Assembly: GCA_017648525.1 (NCBI GenBank)
Contig: JAGCIP010000130.1
Location: 1 to 6,530 of the forward strand
Direction of reading: 5' to 3'
From: Clostridia bacterium
GTDB taxonomy: Bacteria; Bacillota; Clostridia; Christensenellales; Borkfalkiaceae
Length of the DNA stretch: 6,530 bases
Shown here: piece by piece, positions 1 through 6,530 of the stretch
Layout: every line of letters starts with the position of its first letter
How positions within the stretch are numbered: position 1 is the first letter of the stretch
Made by a program: the position numbers and the translations under genes
The notes under the pieces: generated by a model
What the model was told of the DNA's origin: nothing
Seen by the model: the letters and a program-made list of their open reading frames with translations, nothing else
Database searches by the model: none

Positions 1-1069
1 AACGGCTTGGATGACGAAGTTTACGTAGCGCTTTGGCTTCTATCTGACGAATTCTTTCTCTGGTAACGTTAAATTCTTTACCTACTTCTTCCAAAGTTCT
101 AGGCTTTCCGTCGTCTAAACCGTAACGCAAACGAAGTACCTTTTCTTCACGAGGGGTGAGAGTGTCTAAAACACCTATTAACTGTTCTTTAAGCATATTA
201 TACGAAACGGCGTCGGTAGGTGCGGTACTTCTTTCGTCTTCTATAAAGTCTGAAAGATGGCTATCGTCTTCTTCACCGATAGGCGTTTCCAAAGAAACGG
301 GGTCTTGCGCAATTTTTTGAATTTCGATAACACGTTCTACTGGAATTTCCATTTCTTTTGCAATTTCTTCGGGTTGCGGTTCTCTACCTAACTCTTGGAG
401 CAATCTTCTAGAAATTCTTATTAGTTTATTTATCGTTTCAACCATGTGTACGGGAATACGAATAGTTCTCGCTTGGTCGGCAATAGCACGTGTGATTGCT
501 TGTCTTATCCACCAAGTAGCGTAAGTAGAAAACTTAAATCCCTTTTGATAGTCGAATTTTTCAACTGCTTTCATAAGACCTAAATTACCTTCTTGAATAA
601 GGTCAAGAAACTGCATACCACGTCCCATATATCTTTTAGCGATAGAAACTACAAGTCTTAAGTTGGCTTCTGACAAAAGGCGTTTTGCAGCCTCATCCCC
701 TTCCATCATACGCCTTGCAAGTTCGGTTTCTTCTTCCGGTTGAAGTAACGGAACTTTACCGATATCTTTAAGATACATTTTAACGGGGTCATCCATGCTA
801 ACTTCTTTTAAGAGTTGGTCGTAAATATCTTTATCACGCACCGCCTCGTCTATAATTTGCACGCCCGAATCGTCAAAAAGTTTATAAATTTCTTCCATTT
901 CGTTAGGCGAAACTTCAAACTTTTCAATTTTATCTAATAATTGAGAAGTGGTAACGCTACCGCTACGCTTATGTTCGGTAATCAATTTGCCAACTTCTAC
1001 TAAAAGTTCCGCACTTAAAATATCCACGCCTTCGTTCATTTCGTTTTTGTTTGTTTTCTTTTCTTCCAT
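1..1069 (-). CDS. rpoD: RNA polymerase primary sigma factor RpoD/SigA, 3' end cut by window edge
   Basis: Housekeeping sigma-70 factor that directs RNA polymerase to -35/-10 promoters. My translation from ATG 1069-1067 gives 356 residues and no stop before the edge; it ends ..[11 protein letters not shown], where family members usually have only about 8-12 more residues, so the gene is nearly complete. Region 1.1 is about residues 15-85; region 1.2 starts at [17 protein letters not shown] (93-109). Region 2 includes [12 protein letters not shown] (136-147) and the -10-reading segment [19 protein letters not shown] (181-199). Region 3 starts near [15 protein letters not shown] (201-215); the region 3.2 finger is about 256-278. 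Region 4.2, the -35-reading helix-turn-helix, is [20 protein letters not shown] (325-344). There is no long insertion between regions 1.2 and 2.1, so it is the short SigA type (B. subtilis SigA is about 370 residues). The start is fixed by GGAGG seven bases upstream; the in-frame Met11 lacks a comparable site. It is the third gene after dgt and dnaG. Confidence 0.97.
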   Translation of the reverse strand, partial: MEEKKTNKNEMNEGVDILSAELLVEVGKLITEHKRSGSVTTSQLLDKIEKFEVSPNEMEEIYKLFDDSGVQIIDEAVRDKDIYDQLLKEVSMDDPVKMYLKDIGKVPLLQPEEETELARRMMEGDEAAKRLLSEANLRLVVSIAKRYMGRGMQFLDLIQEGNLGLMKAVEKFDYQKGFKFSTYATWWIRQAITRAIADQARTIRIPVHMVETINKLIRISRRLLQELGREPQPEEIAKEMEIPVERVIEIQKIAQDPVSLETPIGEEDDSHLSDFIEDERSTAPTDAVSYNMLKEQLIGVLDTLTPREEKVLRLRYGLDDGKPRTLEEVGKEFNVTRERIRQIEAKALRKLRHPSR

Positions 1070-1076
1070 TTCCGTT

Positions 1077-1082
1077 CCTCCC
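1077..1082 (-). promoter_or_regulatory. rpoD ribosome binding site
   Basis: On the minus strand GGGAGG (1082-1077) lies seven bases before the ATG at 1069. It is a near-ideal Shine-Dalgarno. It decides the rpoD start in favour of Met1 over Met11. Confidence 0.85.
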
Positions 1083-1110
1083 GTAATAAACAGTTCTCGT
1101 TTGTTTCCTT

Positions 1111-1139
1111 TTTATATTAGTTTTTTCTTTTCATCTAAA
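1111..1139 (-). promoter_or_regulatory. Candidate internal promoter for rpoD at the end of dnaG
   Basis: Reading the minus strand, TTTAGA (1139-1134) is followed after exactly 17 bases by TATAAA (1116-1111). This matches the sigma-A consensus at 4 of 6 and 5 of 6 positions. It spans the last codons and stop of dnaG and would start transcription near 1104, about 35 bases before the rpoD ATG. Internal promoters serving rpoD within this operon are known in other bacteria. The stretch is A-rich lysine-coding sequence, where such matches arise by chance, so this is only a candidate. Confidence 0.3.
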
Positions 1140-2884
1140 AGTTTAATCATTTCAGACCTTAACCAATTTCTTTTTTCTATATCAGTTTCGTCCTTACTCA
1201 TATTTGCGAGTTTATTGATTTTATTACTTATAATGTGTATTTTTAAGGTTTTTACACAATCGAAAAAGTAAGCCGTTTGGTCAAAATCTTTATTTTCTTC
1301 TGATTCCATACCCGCTATTCTAGAAAGTTCTTCGCTAGCATCTTCGCCCATAATTTCGTAAAGATCGCTAAACCTTACCGTTTGTCCATCTCCCTTTTTT
1401 TGAGCCACGTAACGCTGAATTTCCTTATGCACGTCGCTAACGAATTCTAAAGAATTAATATCAGTTTCGTTAGCAAAATTCTTATTAAACAGATAAGACA
1501 TCAAAATAAATCTAGACGCCAACGCCGTCTTATCCCCCGCATTATCGTTAAACTGCGGAACGGCTTCTCTGCGTTCTTCGGTCTTTTGCGGTATACTGTA
1601 AAGTTCTCTCTTTAACGCTTCAAAGGTAATGCCCGTTGCATCTCTAACCGTTTTTAGCAAATCTTCTTGCTCGGCGGGTGAATTGCTTTCTCTTATTACC
1701 CTGATGGCGTTAGTAACGAATTTTCTCTTTCCGTCCACCGTTTTTAAGTCGTAAGTTCTTTTTAGTATATCGAGTTTAAAGTCGATAAGCGGTTTTGCAT
1801 CCGTCAATAAATCTTGATAACCGCTAAAACCCCGTTGCTTAATCACGTCGTCGGGGTCTAACCCGTCGGGTAGAGAAACCACCTTAACTTCTAACCCTTC
1901 TTCACTCAATATTTCTAACCCACGAATAGACGCCTTTTGTCCTGCAAAGTCCCCGTCGTAACTAATAAACACTTTATCGGTGTAGCGCTTAATTATGCGG
2001 GCTTGGTCTTTGGTGAGCGAAGTGCCCATGCTTGCAACGACGTTATGAAATCCTGCCGAAACTAGCGAAATTGTGTCCATATACCCTTCTACGATAATAA
2101 CGCTACTTAATCCTTTTTCGTTCTTTAATTTTTTAAGATTATTAAGGTTATAAAGGTTATTACTTTTAGAGAAAACGATAGTTTCACGAGTGTTCTTATA
2201 CTTTGCAAAATCGGCTTTTTCTAAAAGTCTACCGCCAAACGCCACTACTTGATTAAACTGATTGATGATAGGAATAATTAACCTACCGCCTAAAGCGTCG
2301 TAATATCTACCGTCCTTAACGTCCACAACACCAGACGTAGTCATTTCTTCGTAAGAATAACCCTTTTCTTTAAGGTGTTTTACTAAACCGTTAAAATCTA
2401 AAGACGCACCTATGCCGAATTTTGTCACGCACTCGTTGGGAATTTTTCTTTTTAATATATATTCTACGTGTTTTTCCGCCCCTTCTTTCCGTAAATTCAT
2501 AGCGTAAAAACGTGCGGTGTCAGTCAACAAATCTAAAATTCGTTCTTTTTGCTTTTTTTGTTCTTTAATCTTCTCGTCGTCATAATGAACTTCGGGCAAG
2601 GGCATTTTAGCACGTTCAGCCAACAACTTAACTGCGTCACCAAAATCAAGCGACTCGATTTCTTTTACGAAAGTGATAACGTCTCCACTCTTATGACAAC
2701 CAAAGCAATAGAAAAACTGGTCGCCCGAATTTACCGAAAAAGATGCGGTTTTTTCGTGGTGAAAGGGGCATTTCCCCCAAAAATTACTACCACGCTGTTC
2801 TAACCGCACGTATTTGCCTATTACGTCGACTATATCGTTTTTTCTTTTAAGTTCATCAAGGAACTTTGCGTCAAATCCTTTCAT
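1112..2884 (-). CDS. dnaG: DNA primase DnaG
   Basis: Makes the short RNA primers for lagging-strand synthesis and works with the replicative helicase at the fork. The 590-residue length is normal for Bacillota. The N-terminal CHC2 zinc module has C39, H42, C60 and C63 (C-x2-H-x17-C-x2-C) followed by GDVITFV. The RNA polymerase core holds GRLIIPI (200-206) and VVAFGGRLL (213-221). The Toprim part has VEGYMD (265-270, acidic E266) and the YDGD motif with D310 and D312, then LPDGLDPDD (338-346). Residues about 450-590 are a poorly conserved helical tail in the position of the helicase-interaction domain. One oddity: the usual RFRxR basic motif before the FPI strand reads ALGGR (197-201), so one of its arginines is glycine, and the later KGRxLYGL reads KSNNLYNL (240-247). 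K228, K240 and R201 remain. The start is set by AAGGA seven bases upstream; dgt ends 10 bases before it. Confidence 0.97.
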   Translation of the reverse strand: MKGFDAKFLDELKRKNDIVDVIGKYVRLEQRGSNFWGKCPFHHEKTASFSVNSGDQFFYCFGCHKSGDVITFVKEIESLDFGDAVKLLAERAKMPLPEVHYDDEKIKEQKKQKERILDLLTDTARFYAMNLRKEGAEKHVEYILKRKIPNECVTKFGIGASLDFNGLVKHLKEKGYSYEEMTTSGVVDVKDGRYYDALGGRLIIPIINQFNQVVAFGGRLLEKADFAKYKNTRETIVFSKSNNLYNLNNLKKLKNEKGLSSVIIVEGYMDTISLVSAGFHNVVASMGTSLTKDQARIIKRYTDKVFISYDGDFAGQKASIRGLEILSEEGLEVKVVSLPDGLDPDDVIKQRGFSGYQDLLTDAKPLIDFKLDILKRTYDLKTVDGKRKFVTNAIRVIRESNSPAEQEDLLKTVRDATGITFEALKRELYSIPQKTEERREAVPQFNDNAGDKTALASRFILMSYLFNKNFANETDINSLEFVSDVHKEIQRYVAQKKGDGQTVRFSDLYEIMGEDASEELSRIAGMESEENKDFDQTAYFFDCVKTLKIHIISNKINKLANMSKDETDIEKRNWLRSEMIKLLDEKKKLI

Positions 2885-2891
2885 AAATAAG

Positions 2892-2896
2892 TCCTT
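2892..2896 (-). promoter_or_regulatory. dnaG ribosome binding site, overlapping the dgt stop
   Basis: AAGGA (2896-2892) lies seven bases before the dnaG ATG (2884-2882). Its first two A's are the last two bases of the dgt TAA stop (2897-2895). Ribosomes ending dgt therefore stop on top of the dnaG site, an arrangement that favours translational coupling or reinitiation. Confidence 0.75.
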
Positions 2897-3890
2897 ATAA
2901 CTTCCAGTTTTTAGGAACGAATATCTCGTTAAAAGTCTTAACGGCGTATATATCGCTCATACCTGAAATATAATCACATAACACCGTATCAACGTCTTGG
3001 TCGTTTAACCTTTTTAGATAAAACTCCGGCAAGTTTTCCGGTGATTTCATATAATACTCGTAAAGTGCGGTAAGCATTCTATCTGCACGCCTTTCTTCTT
3101 CACGGAAAGTTTTCGCTTTGTACACTCTCTCAAACATAAAGTCACGGAGTTCTTTAGTTGCATCTGCAACTTCTTTTTGCATTTCAACCGTGTTTTTACC
3201 GTAACTTTTCTCGTAAATAGAACGTAGCATACAGTTTATTCTTTGTCTTGAAGTATCGCCCAAAACTTCTATTGCGCCTTTGGGTAAATCTTCTTTAGTT
3301 ATAAACCCACCGTTAATAGCGTCGTCTATATCGTGATTTATGTAAGCAATCCTATCGGCAAGGCTAACAGCCTTTCCCTCTAACGTTTTAGGGTTGCAAC
3401 TCATCTTGTGATTAATTATACCGTCTACGACTTCTCTAGTTAGGTTAAGCCCCATGCCGTCGTTTTCTAAAAAATCTACAACTCTACCCGACTGTAAATT
3501 ATGTTCAAAACCTTTAGGGCTTAATTTGTCTAATATACGCTCGCCCGAATGCCCGAACGGTGTGTGTCCTAAATCGTGGCCAAGTGCGATTGCTTCGGTT
3601 AAATCTTCGTTCAAGTCCAACGAACGTGCTATTGCACGAGCAATTTGAGAAACGTTTAAGGTGTGCGTAAGGCGGGTTCTATAATGGTCGCCTTCGGGTG
3701 AAAAGAAAACTTGCGTTTTGTTCTTTAATCGGCGAAAGGCTTTACAATGAATAATTCTATCACGGTCACGTTCAAAATCCGTACGCATAGGGCAAGGCTC
3801 TTCTTGTTTAAGTCTGCCAACCGTATCTTTAGATTTTAGTGCAAAAGGCGATAAAAATTTCTCTTCTTTTTGCATTGTTCTCTCTTTCAT
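2895..3890 (-). CDS. dgt: Deoxyguanosinetriphosphate triphosphohydrolase-like protein (HD domain)
   Basis: Member of the dGTPase family, which splits dNTPs into deoxynucleoside and triphosphate and so trims the dNTP pool. The 331-residue length fits the shorter type of Gram-positive and many other bacteria rather than the roughly 500-residue E. coli Dgt. The N-terminal signature RDRDRIIHCKAFRRLKNKTQ is at 41-60. The metal-binding HD set is visible: H76 in THTLNV, H105-D106 in ALGHDLGHTPFGH (102-114) and D178 in SLADRIAY. Other family histidines are H109, H114, H130 in FEHN and H161 in INHK. The C-terminal half is helical and more variable. The actual substrate in this organism (dGTP or a mix of dNTPs) cannot be read from sequence. 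The start is supported by AAAGGGGG six bases upstream; Met6 has only a weak purine run before it. It is the first gene after the uvrA terminator and leads directly into dnaG. Confidence 0.94.
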   Translation of the reverse strand: MKERTMQKEEKFLSPFALKSKDTVGRLKQEEPCPMRTDFERDRDRIIHCKAFRRLKNKTQVFFSPEGDHYRTRLTHTLNVSQIARAIARSLDLNEDLTEAIALGHDLGHTPFGHSGERILDKLSPKGFEHNLQSGRVVDFLENDGMGLNLTREVVDGIINHKMSCNPKTLEGKAVSLADRIAYINHDIDDAINGGFITKEDLPKGAIEVLGDTSRQRINCMLRSIYEKSYGKNTVEMQKEVADATKELRDFMFERVYKAKTFREEERRADRMLTALYEYYMKSPENLPEFYLKRLNDQDVDTVLCDYISGMSDIYAVKTFNEIFVPKNWKL

Positions 3891-3896
3891 AATCCA

Positions 3897-3904
3897 CCCC
3901 CTTT
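3897..3904 (-). promoter_or_regulatory. dgt ribosome binding site
   Basis: AAAGGGGG (3904-3897), continuing into TGG, lies six bases before the dgt ATG at 3890. It differs from the canonical AAAGGAGG at one base, where a G-U wobble with the 16S tail is still possible. It supports Met1 over Met6. Confidence 0.8.
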
Positions 3905-3983
3905 AGTCGTTTCACATTATTATTACGCCGACCAACCCCTTTTCCCCTTTTATTATTTAAAATATTTTATAATAAAATAAGAT
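3905..3983 (-). other. Leader between the uvrA terminator and dgt; promoter expected but not located
   Basis: This is the only substantial gap before the dgt-dnaG-rpoD set, so a promoter would be expected here. It is very AT-rich at 3952-3983, with several -10-like words (TATAAA, TAAAAT, TAATAA), but I find no -35 match at 16-18 bases from any of them. An AT-only inverted repeat, TATTTTA and TAAAATA with a three-base loop, lies at 3963-3979; it is too weak a stem to read as a terminator on its own. Confidence 0.35.
3936..3951 (-). repeat. Tandem AAAAGGGG repeat upstream of dgt
   Basis: On the minus strand AAAAGGGG occurs twice back to back (3951-3936). The dgt ribosome binding site, AAAGGGGG at 3904-3897, is a near third copy about 30 bases downstream. 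The repeat is not followed at Shine-Dalgarno distance by any credible start. Its role, if any, is unknown. Confidence 0.6.
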
Positions 3984-4014
3984 AAAAAGGGTTTGCCGAA
4001 AAAATCGGCAAACC
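3984..4014 (-). terminator. Intrinsic terminator of uvrA
   Basis: Minus strand GGTTTGCCGA (4014-4005), a five-T loop (4004-4000) and TCGGCAAACC (3999-3990) form a perfect 10-bp stem. It is followed by C, TTTTT (3988-3984) and a further T-rich stretch. It begins six bases after the uvrA stop. The T run suits only leftward transcription, although the stem is symmetric. It separates uvrA from the dgt-dnaG-rpoD genes. Confidence 0.93.
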
Positions 4015-4020
4015 ACAATA

Positions 4021-6530
4021 TCAATTAAGCACGTCTTTTAAGAATTTTCCAGTATAACTAGTTGGATGCTCGGCAACTTGTTCGGGCGTTCCAAATGCGA
4101 CTACTTGTCCGCCACCGCTACCGCCTTCCGGACCTAAATCTATAACGTAGTCGGCAAGTTTAATTACGTCTAAATTATGTTCGATTACGATTATACTGTT
4201 TCCGCCTTCTTGAAGTTTTTTAAGAACGGTACAAAGTTTATCAACGTCGTAACTGTGTAGCCCTGTAGTCGGCTCGTCTAAAATATACAAAGTCCTTCCC
4301 GTTGCACGTTTAGAAAGTTCGGTTGCAAGTTTAACACGTTGTGCTTCGCCACCCGATAAAGTGGTTGAACTTTGCCCGAGTTTTATATATCCTAATCCTA
4401 CGTCTTGCAAGGTTTTAATCTTGTTATAAATACTTGCAAAAGGACGAAAAAACTCACACGCTTCGTCAACAGTCATTTCTAAAACGTCGCTTATATTCTT
4501 GCCTTTATACTTAACTTGCAAGGTTTCCCTATTATACCTTTGTCCTTTACATACTTCACAAGGCACGTACATATCGGGCAAGAAATGCATCTCTATCTTA
4601 ATAACACCGTCGCCTTCACAGTTTTCACACCTACCGCCCGCAACGTTAAAGGAAAATCTTCCCGCCTTATATCCACGCTCTTTTGCGTCTGGCGTTGACG
4701 CAAACAAATCACGAATAGCGGTAAACACCCCCGTATAAGTTGCAGGGTTACTTCTCGGCGTTTTGCCGATAGGCGACTGGTCTATCGCTATTACCTTGTC
4801 AAAGTGTTCTATGCCGTCCACACGAGTACAATTTCCAGCACGCACTTTAGCCTTATTTAACGAAGTGGCTAACGCAGGGTACAAAATTTCGTTTACGAGC
4901 GAACTTTTCCCGCTACCCGAAACACCCGTAACTGCAGTAATTAGCCCTACGGGGAAACTTACGTCCACTTCTTTAAGGTTATTTTGTCTTGCTCCAACCA
5001 CGGTTAAAAATCTTCCGTCGGGAACTTTTCTCTCAAACGGAACTTCTATCTTTCTTCTTCCAGAAAGGTAATCGCCCGTTATAGAGCGGGGCTCGTTGAT
5101 AATATCTTCCACGCTACCGCAAGCCACCACTTCGCCACCGTGCACGCCCGCTTTAGGTCCTATGTCTACGATATAATCGGCAGAACGCATAGTATCTTCG
5201 TCGTGTTCAACAACTATAAGAGTATTACCTAAATCACGTAAACTTTTTAAGGTCGCTATAAGTTTTTGATTGTCACGCTGATGCAAGCCTATACTCGGCT
5301 CGTCTAAAATATATAAAACCCCTGTTAGTCCGCTACCTATTTGAGTCGCAAGTCTTATTCTTTGTGCTTCTCCACCAGACAAGGTAGATGCACTTCTAGA
5401 TAAGTTAAGATAACCAAGCCCAACGTTTTTTAAGAAGTTTAATCTTGCCTTTATTTCTTTAAGAATAGGCTCTGCAATAAGCGTTTTTGTTTGGTCTAAC
5501 TTTAATTCGGCAATAAAATCGTATAAATCTACTATTGAAAGGTCGGTTAGTTCTGCAATATTTTTACCGCCGACCTTTACTGCAAGCGCTTCTTTCTTTA
5601 ACCTTTTACCACCGCAAGTATTACACGGCAAGAAAGTCATATATCTTTCTATTTCACTCTTGGTGTAGTCGCTCGTAGTTTCACGATAGCGCCTTTTTAA
5701 ATTAGGAATAACCCCTTCCCACGCACTTTCGTAACTGCCTTTAAAAGTCTTGGTGTCATATTCCATTTTTATTCTTTCGCCACCGTTTCCGTAAAGTAGC
5801 ATATCGTAAATATTTTTAGGCAAATCTTTTACGGGTATATCTAAACTAAACCCGTAATGTTTTGCAAGCGAGCCAAAATACATCATTGCCATTTTCCCGC
5901 TGTCCAAATTCCAACCGGTAATGGTCATAGCACCTTCTCTAAGTGACTTATTAGGGTCTTTCACTACTAAATTTTCATCAATTTCGTTGCGATAACCTAG
6001 CCCCGAACACTCTGGGCAAGCACCAAACGGATTATTAAATGAAAATAAGCGTGGTTCTATTTCTTCAATACTTACTCCGCAATCGGGACAAGAATATTTA
6101 GTTGAATAAAGGTTTTCTTCACCGTCTAAAATCTGCACGGAAACAAGCCCGTCTGCAAGTTTAAGCGCGGTTTCTATACTATCCGCTAGGCGTTTTTCTA
6201 TGCCGTCTTTGACTACTAATCTATCTACCACTACGCTAATAGTATGCTTTTTATTTTTGTCTAAAATAATTTGTTCGTCAAGGTCGTAAACCACGCCGTC
6301 TACTTCTACCCTTGCGTACCCGCTCTTTTTATAATTTTGAAAATTCTTTCCGTATTCACCCTTTTTACCGCGCACCACGGGGGCTTTAACTAAAATTTTA
6401 GTTCCCACGGCTAACGCCATAACCTTATCGGTAATTTGGTCAACCGTTTGGCGAGAAATTTCCCTACCGCACAAAGGACAATGCGGAACACCGACTCTTG
6501 CAAAAAGCAAGCGGAAATAGTCGTAAATCT
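4021..6530 (-). CDS. uvrA: Excinuclease ABC subunit A (UvrA), 5' end cut by window edge
   Basis: Damage-sensing ATPase of nucleotide-excision repair that loads UvrB onto lesions. The frame is open to the right edge, beginning IYDYFRLLFARVG; family proteins are about 940 residues, so roughly the first 100 are missing, including the first Walker A. The TTG at 6510-6508 is an internal leucine of this conserved segment, not a start. Visible parts, by position: CPLC at 6480-6469; first zinc finger C-x2-C-x20-C-x2-C at 6090-6007; CNTC at 5625-5614; ABC signature LSGGE of ATPase I at 5382-5368, followed by YILDEPSIGLH; Walker A of ATPase II (GVSGSGKSS) at 4926-4900; the DNA-contacting zinc finger C-x2-C-x19-C-x2-C at 4629-4549; signature II LSGGE at 4359-4345, followed by YILDEPTTGLH. 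The C-terminus (..YTGKFLKDVLN) ends where the family usually ends. No frameshift or missing motif is seen. A strong terminator follows at once. Confidence 0.97.
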   Translation of the reverse strand, partial: IYDYFRLLFARVGVPHCPLCGREISRQTVDQITDKVMALAVGTKILVKAPVVRGKKGEYGKNFQNYKKSGYARVEVDGVVYDLDEQIILDKNKKHTISVVVDRLVVKDGIEKRLADSIETALKLADGLVSVQILDGEENLYSTKYSCPDCGVSIEEIEPRLFSFNNPFGACPECSGLGYRNEIDENLVVKDPNKSLREGAMTITGWNLDSGKMAMMYFGSLAKHYGFSLDIPVKDLPKNIYDMLLYGNGGERIKMEYDTKTFKGSYESAWEGVIPNLKRRYRETTSDYTKSEIERYMTFLPCNTCGGKRLKKEALAVKVGGKNIAELTDLSIVDLYDFIAELKLDQTKTLIAEPILKEIKARLNFLKNVGLGYLNLSRSASTLSGGEAQRIRLATQIGSGLTGVLYILDEPSIGLHQRDNQKLIATLKSLRDLGNTLIVVEHDEDTMRSADYIVDIGPKAGVHGGEVVACGSVEDIINEPRSITGDYLSGRRKIEVPFERKVPDGRFLTVVGARQNNLKEVDVSFPVGLITAVTGVSGSGKSSLVNEILYPALATSLNKAKVRAGNCTRVDGIEHFDKVIAIDQSPIGKTPRSNPATYTGVFTAIRDLFASTPDAKERGYKAGRFSFNVAGGRCENCEGDGVIKIEMHFLPDMYVPCEVCKGQRYNRETLQVKYKGKNISDVLEMTVDEACEFFRPFASIYNKIKTLQDVGLGYIKLGQSSTTLSGGEAQRVKLATELSKRATGRTLYILDEPTTGLHSYDVDKLCTVLKKLQEGGNSIIVIEHNLDVIKLADYVIDLGPEGGSGGGQVVAFGTPEQVAEHPTSYTGKFLKDVLN

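Noticed and set aside
948..1271. Plus-strand open frame for a hydrophobic 107-residue protein that could pass for a small membrane protein
   Set aside because: It is antisense to the rpoD start and the dnaG end. Its Phe/Ser/Leu richness is the mirror of Lys/Glu-rich codons on the other strand, and it has no clear ribosome binding site.
2549..2803. Plus-strand open frame of 84 codons opposite the dnaG zinc module
   Set aside because: It lies wholly antisense to conserved primase sequence and its product shows no recognisable domain.
3454..3648. Plus-strand open frame of 64 codons opposite dgt
   Set aside because: It is antisense to the conserved HD region of dgt; the frame is explained by constraint on the real gene.
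3963..3979. AT-only hairpin as a second terminator or operator
   Set aside because: The seven-pair stem has no G-C pair and lies in a stretch of nearly pure A/T, where such symmetry is expected by chance.
4499..5071. Three plus-strand open frames of 60-102 codons opposite uvrA
   Set aside because: They overlap one another and the conserved UvrA zinc finger and Walker A region, and none resembles a protein family.
6508..6510. TTG as the start of uvrA
   Set aside because: The same frame continues to the edge and encodes IYDYFR before it, which belongs to the conserved UvrA segment. The gene is cut by the window rather than started here.
1..6530. A hidden new system, CRISPR array, insertion sequence, tRNA or riboswitch
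   Set aside because: Coding sequence with well-known families covers about 97% of the window, the only gap over 100 bases is 130 bases long, and no spaced direct repeats, terminal inverted repeats or tRNA-like folds were seen by eye.

Overview
The window is a stretch of core bacterial chromosome. All four genes read leftward on the minus strand: in transcription order uvrA (5' end cut by the right edge), then dgt, dnaG and rpoD (last few codons cut by the left edge). It looks like a low-to-moderate GC Bacillota, most likely a clostridial lineage. The reasons are the compact SigA-type RpoD without the large insertion of proteobacterial sigma-70, the dgt-dnaG-rpoD gene order, strong GGAGG-type ribosome binding sites before each complete start, and TAA at all three visible stops. 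Tryptophan is read from TGG and no TGA reassignment is needed. The genus cannot be told from this window.

Layout: 6530-4021 is uvrA, nucleotide-excision repair damage sensor, visible from about residue 100 of the family to its stop. 4020-3891 is a 130-base intergenic gap with a strong intrinsic terminator just after uvrA, then an AT-rich stretch, a tandem AAAAGGGG repeat and the dgt ribosome binding site. 3890-2895 is dgt, an HD-domain dNTP triphosphohydrolase. After 10 bases, 2884-1112 is dnaG, the replication primase; its Shine-Dalgarno begins inside the dgt stop codon. After 42 bases, 1069-1 is rpoD, the housekeeping sigma factor; a weak candidate internal promoter sits at the very end of dnaG.

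The three downstream genes look like a clostridial form of the macromolecular synthesis operon, joining nucleotide pool control, Okazaki fragment priming and transcription initiation. uvrA is separated from them by the terminator and is probably a different transcription unit. I see no mobile element, CRISPR array, tRNA, rRNA or riboswitch, and nothing that looks like an undescribed system. The points worth a second look are small: altered basic residues in the primase catalytic core, the dgt/dnaG junction, the possible rpoD promoter and the purine repeat upstream of dgt.
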